NCBI RefSeq assembly: GCF_000964005.1 | Contig: NZ_JXYP01000036.1 | Location: 124,001-188,000 of the forward strand | Length of the DNA stretch: 64,000 nt | DNA from: Williamsia herbipolensis | Lineage (GTDB): Bacteria; Actinomycetota; Actinomycetes; Mycobacteriales; Mycobacteriaceae | Direction of reading: 5' to 3' | In this document: positions 34,863 through 43,069 of the stretch, piece by piece | Layout: every line of letters begins with the position of its first letter | Position numbering within the stretch: the first letter of the stretch is position 1 | Position numbers and translations under genes: made by a program | Notes under the pieces: generated by a model | Told to the model about the DNA's origin: nothing | Database searches by the model: none | The model's input: the letters and a program-made list of their open reading frames with translations, nothing else

Positions 34863-37800
34863 TCAGGGCAGCAGGCCGTGTCCGAGGTCCAGATGGTGGT
34901 TCTGTGTGGCGGTGGCGTCGGTGTGCGACGCGGTGTCGGCGGTGCCGCCCAGGCCGGTCGACAGGCCGTCGGTGAGGCCGCCGGTCAGACCCGAGTCGTG
35001 CAGGGCCGACCCGTGCGCGCTGCCATCGGCCGCGGTGGACGACGTGGTCGCCGCGCCGAAGGTGTGGTCGGCGTCGAGACCCGACCAACCCTGGTGCGCG
35101 GTGAGACCGCTCGTGGCGCCGCCCGTGAGGCCCGCCGCGCCGCCGCCGGCGAGGCCGGCCGTGGTGCCGGTGAGACCGTGCAGCGCGCCGTCGACACCAC
35201 CGGTGCCGGCGGCCGCGCCGAACGCGTCGCCGGTGAGCCCCGTGGTCCCCGCCGTCGAGCCCGCGGAGAGCGAGTGCACGGAGTCGAGCGCGCCCTGCAG
35301 GTTCGCGGTGGCGTCACCGCCGAGCGCGCTCTGGACGCCCGACCCGAGGCCCAGCCCGCCGGCGAGCGACGTGCCCGCCCCGGCGAGACCGTGCAGACCG
35401 GAGGTGGCCCCGGCGGCACCACCGGCGTCGAGCGCGGTGTTCGCCGCTCCGCCGATGGCGCCGTCGAGTCCTGCGGCCAGGTTCGGCGTGGGGTCCGATC
35501 CTCCGAGGCCGAGTCCGAGTCCGGTGGCGAGTGATCCGGCGAGGCCGGTGCCGAGCGACGCGGCGCCGGCGAGGCCGGCACCGGGGTCGGCGAGTCCGGC
35601 GACCTGGCCGCCGAGGTTGCCGCCGAGGTTGCCGCCGAGATCGCCACCCGCGGCGAGGGCCGTGGTGAACGCGGTGCCGAGGCCACCCGCGGCGTTCCCG
35701 TCCAGCGACAGGGCGCCGCCGAACGCCGAGCCGAGCACGCTGCCGGCGTCGAGTCCGCCACCGAGGCCGGCGAGGAGGTCGGTGCCCAGGCCGCCGGCGA
35801 GCGAGCCGCCGAGCGACCCCCCGAGAGATCCGTCGAACGCCGAACCGACGACGGCGCCGAGCGACGCCCCGAGGGCGGCAGCACCGCCGCCACCGAGTCC
35901 GAGGGCCGCACCGAGCGCGCCACCGAGGTCGGCGGTGCCGCCGAGCACACCGGCGAGATCGACGGAGCCACCGAGCGCGGTGGTGAACGCCGCACCGAGC
36001 TGCGACACGAGCGCCGGGTCGACACCGAGTCCGGCGGTGAGACCGCCGGCGAGCACCGAACCGACGTCGAGACCCAGCGACGGATCGATCGCACCCGCGG
36101 CCACGGCCGCGGTGACCGCGCCACCGAGGGCGGTGCCCAGTCCGGCGGCCGCGGATCCGCCGGCGCCGAGGGCGGTGGCGAGCGATCCGGACAGGTCGGC
36201 GGCGAGGCCGCCCGACACGAGTGCGGTGAGGTCGGTGGTCGCGAGGCCGCCGGCACCGAGCGCCGCGACGAGATCGGTCCCCAGGTCCGCGGCCGCGCCG
36301 AGGCCCAGGGCGCCGGTCGCGTCGAGTCCGACGGCGCCGCCGAGCACGGTCGACAGGGCGCTGCCGAGGTCGAGACCCCCGGCCAGGAGACCCGAGACCT
36401 GCGCGCCGAGCGCGCCGGAGAGCGCGGTGCCCAGGACGGCCCCGAACGATGCGCCGAGGTCGGCACCGAGGGCGCCACCGGCGCCGAGCGCGGTGCCGAG
36501 GATCGCCGACAGGTCGGTGGTGCCGGCGAGAACGCCGGCCAGGTCGACGCCGCCGCCGAGGACCGCGTCGAGCGCTCCTCCGAGCTGGCCGATCACGAGG
36601 CCGTCGACGCCGAGTGCGGCGCCGAGGCCTGCGGCGAGCGTCCCACCCACACCGAGTGCGAGCGAGGGGTCGACGGCCGCGAGACCGCCGAGGCCGGCCG
36701 CTGCGGTCAGCACCGATCCGAGTGATGCCCCCAGGCCTGCACCGAGCGTTCCGCCGGCCGACAGCGCGGCACCCAGGGCCCCGGAGAGCTGGGCGGCGAT
36801 GTCGCCACCGAGGACCGCCGCGAGGTCGGTCGACAGGACGCCGCCGGCGCCGAGGGCCGCGGCGAGAGCGCCGCCGAGATCGACACCTCCCCCGAGACCC
36901 AGTGCGCCACCGAGGACGGTCGACAGGGCGGCGTCGAGTCCGACACCACCGGCGAGAAGGCCGGAGAGCTGGGCGCCGAGGACGCCGGCGAGTCCGGTGC
37001 CGAGCACCGCACCGAGGGTCGCGCCGAGGTCGGCCGCTGCGGCGCCACCGAGACCGACGGCGCCGCCGAGCACCGCTGCGAGGTCGGTGGTTCCCGCGAG
37101 CACCGCGGCCACGTCGACGCCCGCGCCGAGCAGGGCGTCGAGGGCGCCGCCGAGCTGGCCGACGAGGAGTCCGTCGAGCCCCAGTGCCGCGCCGAGCTGG
37201 CCGGCGAGTGCGGCGCCGGCGGACAGTGCGACGCCGCCGTCGAGCAGACCGCCGACGGTGACGAGGCCACCCAGTGCGCCACCGAGCGCGGCGCCGAGAT
37301 CGGCGGCGACCGCACCACCGGCGCCGAGGGTGGCTCCGAGCGCACCCGAGAGCTGCGCCGCGAGACCGGTGTCGAGCAATGCCGCGAGGTCACCGGTGAG
37401 CAGACCGCCGGCGCCGAGGGCCGCGGCGAGCGAGCCACCGAGATCGAGGGCACCGGAGAGGTTCAGCGCCGAGGACAGATTGAGGGCCGACGACAGGTCG
37501 AGGGCACCGCCGAGGACGGTCGAGAGGGCCGCACCGAGACCGACACCGCCGGCGAGCAGGCCGGACAGCTGGGCGCCGAGGGCGCCGGAGAGTCCGGCCG
37601 CGCCACCGAGGGCTCCGCCGAGCACAGCGCCGAGCGCGAGACCGAGGTTCGCCGCGACCGCGCCACCGGCGTCGAGAACACCCGACAGGGCCGTCCCGAG
37701 CGCCACACCGAGGTTTCCGCCGCCGGCGAGGATCGCGGCGAGGTCGATGCCGTCGGCCGCGGCGAGCGCGGCGTCGAGGGATGCGGCCAGGGCGGCCGTT

Positions 37801-39209
37801 ATGCCACCACCGAGACCGAGTGCGCCGGTGAGCGAGGCGGCCAGGGCGCCGCCGGCTCCGAGGACGGTGCCGAGGTCGAGCAGTCCGGTCACGTCGGTGA
37901 CCGCTCCGAGCGCCGCGCCGAGCGCGAGACCGAGGTCGGCGCCGATCGCACCGCCGGCACCGAGGGCCGCGCCGAGCGCGCCCTGCAGCGAGGCCGTGAG
38001 CCCGCCGACGAGCCCGGCGACGACCGAGGCGTCGAGCAATCCCGTCAGAGCACCGCCGAGGCCTGCGGTGACGCCCAGGGCCGCTCCGAGAGCGCCGCCG
38101 AGCTGTGCCACGACACCGCCGAGCAGGTTCGCACCGAGGCCGAGTCCGCCACCGAGGACCGCGGCCAGGGAGCCCGCGACCCCGAGTCCTGCCGACAACG
38201 CACCGGCGAGATCGGCCGCGAGCGCGCCGCCGACGCCGACGGCACCGCCGAGCGCCGCACCGAGGGCTGCGCCGACGTTGGCGGCCAGCGATCCGCCGAC
38301 GGCCAGGGCGCCGCCGAGCGCGGCACCGACGGTCGCCGTGCCGCCGGCGACCACGACACCGGCCGCGCCGAGCGCCGCGTTGATCGTTCCGGCCAGCTGC
38401 ACACCGAGACCGGCAGCCAGGCCGAGTCCACCGGTGAAGACCCCGGCGATGGTGGCGCCGATGTTCAGGAGGCCGTTCGCGTCGAACACGGCGCCCAGAC
38501 CGCCACCGACGGCCAGGGCCGCGTCGACGAGGGCACCGAGTGCGACACCGAGTGCGGCCGCGATGTCGCCGCCGACGGTGAGTGCGCCGGCGAGAGCGGC
38601 GGCCAGCGCGGCCGACAGCTGCGTGCCGATGGCCAGGTCGCCCAGGGCCAGGCTGCCCAGCGAGAGGCTCCCGAGGCCCAGGTCGATGAGGTTGTTCGCC
38701 GAGATGAGGTTGCTCAGGTCGATGCCGCCGAGCGCGATCCCGCCGAGATCGATGCTGCCCAGTGCGAGCGACCCGAAGTCGATGCCGCCCAGGTTCAGTC
38801 CGCCCAGACCGCCGAAGTCGATGCTGCCGAAGTTGATGCCGCCGAGGTTGACCCCACCGAGGTTGACCCCACCGAGGTTGACATTGCCCAGTCCGACGGC
38901 GACCCCACCGAGGCCACCGAGGGCTGCCCCGCCCAGACCGCCGACGCCGATCCCACCGAGACCGCCGCCCAGACCACCGAGCCCGCCCGCGGCGGGGGTT
39001 CCCGCACCGACGATGGACGCCAGTCGCGATCCGCCCGGGAACAGACCCGACTCGGCGACCGCCGGCGCCGCGGCGACGATGTCGGCGGGGCAGAGATCGC
39101 CCAGGCCGGCGGTGTCGAGGGCACACTGCGGGTCACTGAGGTATGCCGCGGCGGCCTTGTCGTCGCGCAGCAGGTTCAGGATGAAGTCGAGAACGGCGTT
39201 GGTGGGCAT
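34863..39209 (-). CDS. iniB: Giant IniB, Ala/Gly-rich repeat protein
   Basis: A 1448-residue protein, about three times the M. tuberculosis IniB. Residues 1-60 form the IniB N-terminal domain (AVLDFILNLLRDDKAAAAYL, then AGLGDLCPADIVAAAPAVA), similar to the mycobacterial LIDYILSLFR domain. Residues 109-168 are pentapeptide-like. Most of the rest is Ala/Gly/Leu-rich and built on long modules of roughly 190-200 residues (LAGTTDL, then LGA[QL]SGLLAGG, then ALSTVLGG). The final 60 residues turn to Thr/His/Ser. No signal peptide is seen. A wall-associated structural role is presumed for IniB but unproven. The gene heads the leftward iniBAC operon, divergent from the Hsp70-like pair. Confidence 0.88.
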   Translation of the reverse strand: MPTNAVLDFILNLLRDDKAAAAYLSDPQCALDTAGLGDLCPADIVAAAPAVAESGLFPGGSRLASIVGAGTPAAGGLGGLGGGLGGIGVGGLGGAALGGLGGVAVGLGNVNLGGVNLGGVNLGGINFGSIDFGGLGGLNLGGIDFGSLALGSIDLGGIALGGIDLSNLISANNLIDLGLGSLSLGSLALGDLAIGTQLSAALAAALAGALTVGGDIAAALGVALGALVDAALAVGGGLGAVFDANGLLNIGATIAGVFTGGLGLAAGLGVQLAGTINAALGAAGVVVAGGTATVGAALGGALAVGGSLAANVGAALGAALGGAVGVGGALAADLAGALSAGLGVAGSLAAVLGGGLGLGANLLGGVVAQLGGALGAALGVTAGLGGALTGLLDASVVAGLVGGLTASLQGALGAALGAGGAIGADLGLALGAALGAVTDVTGLLDLGTVLGAGGALAASLTGALGLGGGITAALAASLDAALAAADGIDLAAILAGGGNLGVALGTALSGVLDAGGAVAANLGLALGAVLGGALGGAAGLSGALGAQLSGLLAGGVGLGAALSTVLGGALDLSSALNLSSALNLSGALDLGGSLAAALGAGGLLTGDLAALLDTGLAAQLSGALGATLGAGGAVAADLGAALGGALGGLVTVGGLLDGGVALSAGAALAGQLGAALGLDGLLVGQLGGALDALLGAGVDVAAVLAGTTDLAAVLGGAVGLGGAAAADLGATLGAVLGTGLAGVLGAQLSGLLAGGVGLDAALSTVLGGALGLGGGVDLGGALAAALGAGGVLSTDLAAVLGGDIAAQLSGALGAALSAGGTLGAGLGASLGSVLTAAAGLGGLAAVDPSLALGVGGTLAAGLGAALGVDGLVIGQLGGALDAVLGGGVDLAGVLAGTTDLSAILGTALGAGGALGADLGASFGAVLGTALSGALGAQVSGLLAGGLDLGSALSTVLGGAVGLDATGALGLGAAADLGTDLVAALGAGGLATTDLTALVSGGLAADLSGSLATALGAGGSAAAGLGTALGGAVTAAVAAGAIDPSLGLDVGSVLAGGLTAGLGVDPALVSQLGAAFTTALGGSVDLAGVLGGTADLGGALGAALGLGGGGAAALGASLGAVVGSAFDGSLGGSLGGSLAGGLGTDLLAGLGGGLDAGSVLGSAFGGALSLDGNAAGGLGTAFTTALAAGGDLGGNLGGNLGGQVAGLADPGAGLAGAASLGTGLAGSLATGLGLGLGGSDPTPNLAAGLDGAIGGAANTALDAGGAAGATSGLHGLAGAGTSLAGGLGLGSGVQSALGGDATANLQGALDSVHSLSAGSTAGTTGLTGDAFGAAAGTGGVDGALHGLTGTTAGLAGGGAAGLTGGATSGLTAHQGWSGLDADHTFGAATTSSTAADGSAHGSALHDSGLTGGLTDGLSTGLGGTADTASHTDATATQNHHLDLGHGLLP
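35926..37560 (-). repeat. Long-period repeats inside iniB (about 570-600 bp)
   Basis: The segment coding AGTTDL/GGTADL recurs near 37081, 36511 and 35926 (spacings 570 and 585 bp). The segment coding ALSTVLGG recurs near 37511, 36911 and 36341 (600 and 570 bp). The spacings are multiples of three and give modules of 190-200 residues, each made of shorter 10-20-residue Ala/Gly/Leu stretches. Confidence 0.75.
38705..38885 (-). repeat. Pentapeptide-like repeat segment of iniB
   Basis: Residues about 109-168 read in fives: NLGGV, NLGGV, NLGGI, NFGSI, DFGGL, then NLGGI, DFGSL, ALGSI, DLGGI, ALGGI, DLSNL. This is the (A/N/D)-(L/F)-x-x-(hydrophobic) rule of pentapeptide-repeat beta-helices. At DNA level a 15-bp unit is repeated three times in tandem near 38849-38885. 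Confidence 0.75.
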
Positions 39210-39301
39210 CGGGGCTCCTGGATCACTCGAGGTGGCGCGGTCGGCGCAACCTGACTGCTGACCACGCTAGGGGCGAGGGCACCCGGGCCCAACGGGGTGA
39301 A

Positions 39302-39428
39302 GCCCCCTGTCTCGTCGGGGGCATTAGGGGATCCCCCCGCGACCATCTCGAGGGGCCCGTCATGGGGTAACGCGGTGGGCCCCGATGGCGACAAGCGGGA
39401 GAAGAACCGGTGGGGTCACGACCCCACC
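39302..39428. promoter_or_regulatory. Divergent iniB / Hsp70-like control region with nested inverted repeats
   Basis: The 244-bp gap holds four dyads: GCCCCC/GGGGGC (39302-39322), GGGGATCCCC (39327-39336), GGGGCCC with GGGCCCC 18 bases later (39352-39383), and GGTGGGGTC-AC-GACCCCACC (39409-39428). The last one ends 25 bp before the Hsp70-like start. They are candidates for binding by the LuxR-type regulator or for RNA structure. I could not place clear -35/-10 boxes. Confidence 0.5.
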
Positions 39429-39453
39429 CCAGCGACGAACGGGAGTCGACCTC

Positions 39454-41292
39454 ATGGCCGGAGGCCACCACAATTCCACTGCCGGAGGCCACCACACGCC
39501 CGCTGCGGCAGCAGACACCCGCCGACCGTCGGGCCTGGGCATGAAGATCGGCGCCTCCATGTCGGTGGCTGTCTCGTCCACACCGTCGGGCACCTACGAC
39601 GCGCTCGTGCGGCCCACCGCACTGGAGGTGGCGCCCGGTCGCGAACCGGTGCTGGCATCGGCACGGCAGGACGCCGGCGCCGAGGGCTCGGCGCGACTGT
39701 CCGGCTTCACCGAGCGCGTGGGCGACCCGGTGGAACTCGTCGCCGACGACGGCCGACGCTTCAGCGGCGAGGACCTCTACGCGACGGCGCTGGCGTGCCT
39801 GGCCGCGGAGTCCCGCTCGGACGCCACCAGTGTCGTCGTGACCTGCCCGAACGGATGGCAGCCCTACACCGTCGACATGGTGCGCGCCGCAGCCGACGCC
39901 CACGGCCTCTCCGACGTCACCTTCGTGCCCGAGGCCATCGCGAGCGTCACGGCGGCGCAGGCCACCGGCCGTGAGCTGCCGTCCGACGTCGTTGTCGTGT
40001 TCGACCTCGGCGGGTCGGCACTCGACATCACCGTCGTCCGCACCGGCGACGAGTCGCAGATCCTGGGCCGACCGACACGGTCGGAGGAGATCAGCGGCGA
40101 CTCGTTCGACCAGCTGCTGCTGGCCCACGTGCTGCAGTCGGTCGACGCGGCCGACTCGATCGATCCGTTCGAACCCGCGACGGTCGAGGCGCTGACCGCA
40201 CTGCGCCGGCGCTGCACGATCGCGAAGGAGACGTTGTCGGTCGACACCGACACCACCCTCACCGTCGACCTGCCCGGGCTGCACACCGAGACCCGACTGG
40301 TGCGCTCGGAGATCGAGTCGCTGCTGCACGACCAGATGTTCGCAGCGGTGTCGTTGCTGCGTGACGCGGTCACCGCCTCGGGCCACAGCCTGCGCGACGT
40401 CGGCGCCCTGCTGCTCACCGGCGGCGGCGCGGCGATGCCGCTGGTGACCGAGATGCTCTCCGGTGTCCTGCGGATCCCGGTGGTCGTCGATGCCGACCCC
40501 GCCACCACCTCGGCGTTCGGTGCCGCCATCCTGGCCGCCGAGATCGACGCCGCACCCGGGGCCCTCGACGCCATGCCCGCCAACGCCGCCGCGGCCGCAG
40601 CCGAGGTCGCAGGCGCCACGTCGAACGCCTCCGCCTCCGCCTCCGCCGAGACGGTCGTCTCCCGCACGGTCTCCCCCGCCCCGCGGACGCCGGTCGCCGC
40701 GACGTCGACATCGGGTCGTACCCGTCGGCTCGCGATCATCGGTGGGGTCGCGGTGGCGATCGCGCTCATCACCGCGGGCGGGTTGTCGGTCGGTACCGCG
40801 CTGAGTTCGTCGGAGAGCCCGGCCGCGACAACCGCGACCTCGGCCGCGACACCCGCGGCGTCGTCGCCGGCGGCTCCCTCGGCGGCTGCGCGATCCGGTG
40901 CGCCCGCCTCCGCGGCCCGGACGTCCGCCGCGAACGACGCCAGGTCGAGCGGCTCCTCGGACCGGACCTCGGGCGGCTCCACCTCCGGTGGCACCGGTTC
41001 GGGTTCCACGGGCTCCGGCTCGGGCGGGACGCAGTCCGGCGGCGCCTCGAACGGCGGTTCCACGTCCGGCGGGACCTCGAACGGATCGGGCGGGGGCACG
41101 AGCGGCGGTTCTACCGGGGGCGGCGCGACGAGCGGCGGATCGACCGGTGGATCGGGCTCGACGGGTGGCGGTTCTGGGTCGGGCGACACCGGTTCGGGTG
41201 GCGACACCGTGCCCGAGCAGACCTTCAACCCCATCCCCACCGTTCCCGCACTGCCGACGGTGCCCGGCCTCGGCGGCCTGTTCGGCCGCTGA
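39454..41292 (+). CDS. Membrane-anchored Hsp70-like protein 1, Gly/Ser-rich outer tail
   Basis: A 612-residue protein. A His-rich start (AGGHH twice) precedes an Hsp70/actin-like domain (about 29-365): phosphate-1-like strand GMKIGASMSVAVSS, connect motif VPEAIASVTAA, phosphate-2 VVVFDLGGSALDITVV, adenosine-type motif GALLLTGGGAAMPLVTEML. The first catalytic Asp of Hsp70 is Lys here and the DLGGGT threonine is Ala, so ATP hydrolysis may be impaired. There is no peptide-binding domain. A membrane segment at about 426-446 leads to a Gly/Ser/Thr-rich tail ending in PTVPGLGGLFGR. GGGAG lies before ATG 39454. It is divergent from iniB and followed by a paralogue. Confidence 0.85.
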   Translation: MAGGHHNSTAGGHHTPAAAADTRRPSGLGMKIGASMSVAVSSTPSGTYDALVRPTALEVAPGREPVLASARQDAGAEGSARLSGFTERVGDPVELVADDGRRFSGEDLYATALACLAAESRSDATSVVVTCPNGWQPYTVDMVRAAADAHGLSDVTFVPEAIASVTAAQATGRELPSDVVVVFDLGGSALDITVVRTGDESQILGRPTRSEEISGDSFDQLLLAHVLQSVDAADSIDPFEPATVEALTALRRRCTIAKETLSVDTDTTLTVDLPGLHTETRLVRSEIESLLHDQMFAAVSLLRDAVTASGHSLRDVGALLLTGGGAAMPLVTEMLSGVLRIPVVVDADPATTSAFGAAILAAEIDAAPGALDAMPANAAAAAAEVAGATSNASASASAETVVSRTVSPAPRTPVAATSTSGRTRRLAIIGGVAVAIALITAGGLSVGTALSSSESPAATTATSAATPAASSPAAPSAAARSGAPASAARTSAANDARSSGSSDRTSGGSTSGGTGSGSTGSGSGGTQSGGASNGGSTSGGTSNGSGGGTSGGSTGGGATSGGSTGGSGSTGGGSGSGDTGSGGDTVPEQTFNPIPTVPALPTVPGLGGLFGR

Positions 41293-41481
41293 GCGGCCCA
41301 CAGCGCCAGGGCCTGCGATGACCGTGGATCGAGACCACAGCCACCGCGGCGAACTCGCCGCAATCGGTGGCGAGCGGTAACGGAAGGGTGTTCGATGGCG
41401 ATGAGGAAGTTGACCGTGGAGTCACGACCGGCCGGGGGGTCGTCGTCGATACGTGCTCCCCAATCGGACGGAGCGACCCCC

Positions 41482-43056
41482 ATGGCTGCTGGACTCGGTG
41501 TGAAGATCGGTGCGACGACCTCGGTCGCGGTGTCGGCGACACCGACGGGTTCCTACGACGCCCTGGTGCGACCGACACCTGCGGACGCGGCCTACGCGAC
41601 CGCGATCGCCGATCTGGCCGACGAGTCGGGCTCCACCTCGAACGACGTCGTCGTCGCCGGACCCAACGACTGGCAGCAGTCGGAGAACGACGAACTGCGT
41701 GACGCCGTCACAGGGCACGGTCTCTCCGACGTCCGCGTCGTCCCCGAGGCCCTGGCCAGCCTCGCCGCCGCCACCGCCGCGGGCGGCGAACTCGATCACG
41801 TCTCCGACGGTTCTCTGGTCGTCGTCTACGACCTCGGTGCCTCCGCGCTCGACATCGCCGTCGTCGAGACGGGCGAGAACCCCCAGATCGTCGGTACGCC
41901 CGTGCGATCGCACGAGATCAGCGGCGACGCGATCGATCAGCTCGTCGTCGACCACGTGCTCGCGGCATCCGGCGCGAACGCAGTCGACCCGTCGGATCCC
42001 ACGGCCGCCGCCGCGATGGCCGGACTCCGCGCCGACGCCACTGCGGCGAAGGAAGCGCTGTCGACGGAGACCGACGCAACCATCGCCGTCGACCTGCCCG
42101 GCGCCGACTCGCAGGTGACCCTGAGCCGCTCCGAGCTCGAATCGCTCGTGCAGAACCAGATGTTCGCGTCGATGACGATGCTGCGCGAGGCGGTCACCGC
42201 GTCCGGACACCGCCTCCGAGACGTGGGGGCGTTGCTCCTCACGGGAGGCGGGGCCGCGATTCCCGTCGTCGCCGAGATGCTCTCGGGCGTTCTCCGCGTG
42301 CCGGTGGTCGTCGATTCCGACCCCGCCACCACCGCCGCCTACGGCGCGGCGATCCTCGCGTCGGGGTCGGGGGCCGCCGCGGTGCCCGCCACGGCGGCCG
42401 CTGCCGCCGGCGGCGCCGCGATGGCGAGCCGTATCCACACCGTGGCCGCGGCGACACCGGCTCCCAGCGCCGTCGACGAGATCGAGAACTCCGGCCGTCG
42501 GAAGCGGTTGGCGCTCATCGGTGCGTTCGTCACCGTCGCCCTGCTCTCCGCGGGTGGACTCGCGGTCGCCGCCTCGTTGAATTCGGGGTCCGATCCGTCC
42601 GATGCCGCCGTCGCCACCGCGATCAACCCGCTGGCCGATGCCAGCTCGTCGACCTCGGCCGCCGCGACCGCCGGTGTGCCCACCATCGTCGAATCGCGGA
42701 TCACCACCACGCCGTCGGCCGGCCGGACCGATGGAGGCGCGCAGGCTCAAGCCCAAGCCCAGGCCCAGGCACAGGCACAGGCACAAGCCCAGGCGCAGGC
42801 TCGGGCTCAGGCGCAAGCCCAGGCGCAGGCTCAGGCGCGTGGCGGCAATCCCGCATCGGCCAACACCAACGCGGCTCCAGACAATTCCGGGTCGCAGGCA
42901 GGCGCTCCGACCGCGGGCGCAACATCTTCAGCTGCTCCCGCACCATTCGTCCCACCGGTCGTTCAGCCCGCGGTCATACCCCCTGGCAACGGCCCTCCGC
43001 TGACAGACCTCATACCGAAGCTGCCTAGCCTGCCCGGGATCCCCGGTCTGCCCTGA
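41482..43056 (+). CDS. Membrane-anchored Hsp70-like protein 2, Ala-Gln repeat outer tail
   Basis: A 524-residue paralogue of the preceding protein, closely similar through the ATPase-like domain (GVKIGATTSVAVSA, VVVYDLGASALDIAVV, GALLLTGGGAAIPVVAEML) but about 65 residues shorter near the N-terminus. Again the first catalytic Asp is Lys. A single membrane segment (about 341-366, KRLALIGAFVTVALLSAGGL) is followed by an outer tail with 17 Ala-Gln/Arg dipeptides (420-453) and a Pro-rich end (IPKLPSLPGIPGLP). ATG 41482 has GGAG nine bases upstream. It is 189 bp after protein 1 and 13 bp before the LuxR gene, so the three are probably one transcript. Confidence 0.85.
   Translation: MAAGLGVKIGATTSVAVSATPTGSYDALVRPTPADAAYATAIADLADESGSTSNDVVVAGPNDWQQSENDELRDAVTGHGLSDVRVVPEALASLAAATAAGGELDHVSDGSLVVVYDLGASALDIAVVETGENPQIVGTPVRSHEISGDAIDQLVVDHVLAASGANAVDPSDPTAAAAMAGLRADATAAKEALSTETDATIAVDLPGADSQVTLSRSELESLVQNQMFASMTMLREAVTASGHRLRDVGALLLTGGGAAIPVVAEMLSGVLRVPVVVDSDPATTAAYGAAILASGSGAAAVPATAAAAAGGAAMASRIHTVAAATPAPSAVDEIENSGRRKRLALIGAFVTVALLSAGGLAVAASLNSGSDPSDAAVATAINPLADASSSTSAAATAGVPTIVESRITTTPSAGRTDGGAQAQAQAQAQAQAQAQAQAQARAQAQAQAQAQARGGNPASANTNAAPDNSGSQAGAPTAGATSSAAPAPFVPPVVQPAVIPPGNGPPLTDLIPKLPSLPGIPGLP
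42739..42840 (+). repeat. Ala-Gln dipeptide tract in the coding sequence
   Basis: Seventeen consecutive Ala-X codon pairs, fifteen Ala-Gln and two Ala-Arg, occupy 102 bp. Codons vary (gcg/gct/gcc/gca, cag/caa), so selection on the protein rather than pure slippage is suggested. The tract lies in the predicted outer tail. Confidence 0.9.
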
Positions 43057-43069
43057 CCCATTCTCGTCG

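Noticed and set aside
34906-39261. An uninterrupted open frame of about 1450 codons on the plus strand, opposite iniB
   Set aside because: Its Pro/Ala/Arg/Ser composition is the mirror of the Ala/Gly/Leu repeats on the other strand; no fold, start signal or domain is visible.
42739-42840. Regular short repeats considered as a CRISPR array or intergenic satellite
   Set aside because: The repeat is six bases long, within a coding frame, with no spacers and no cas genes.
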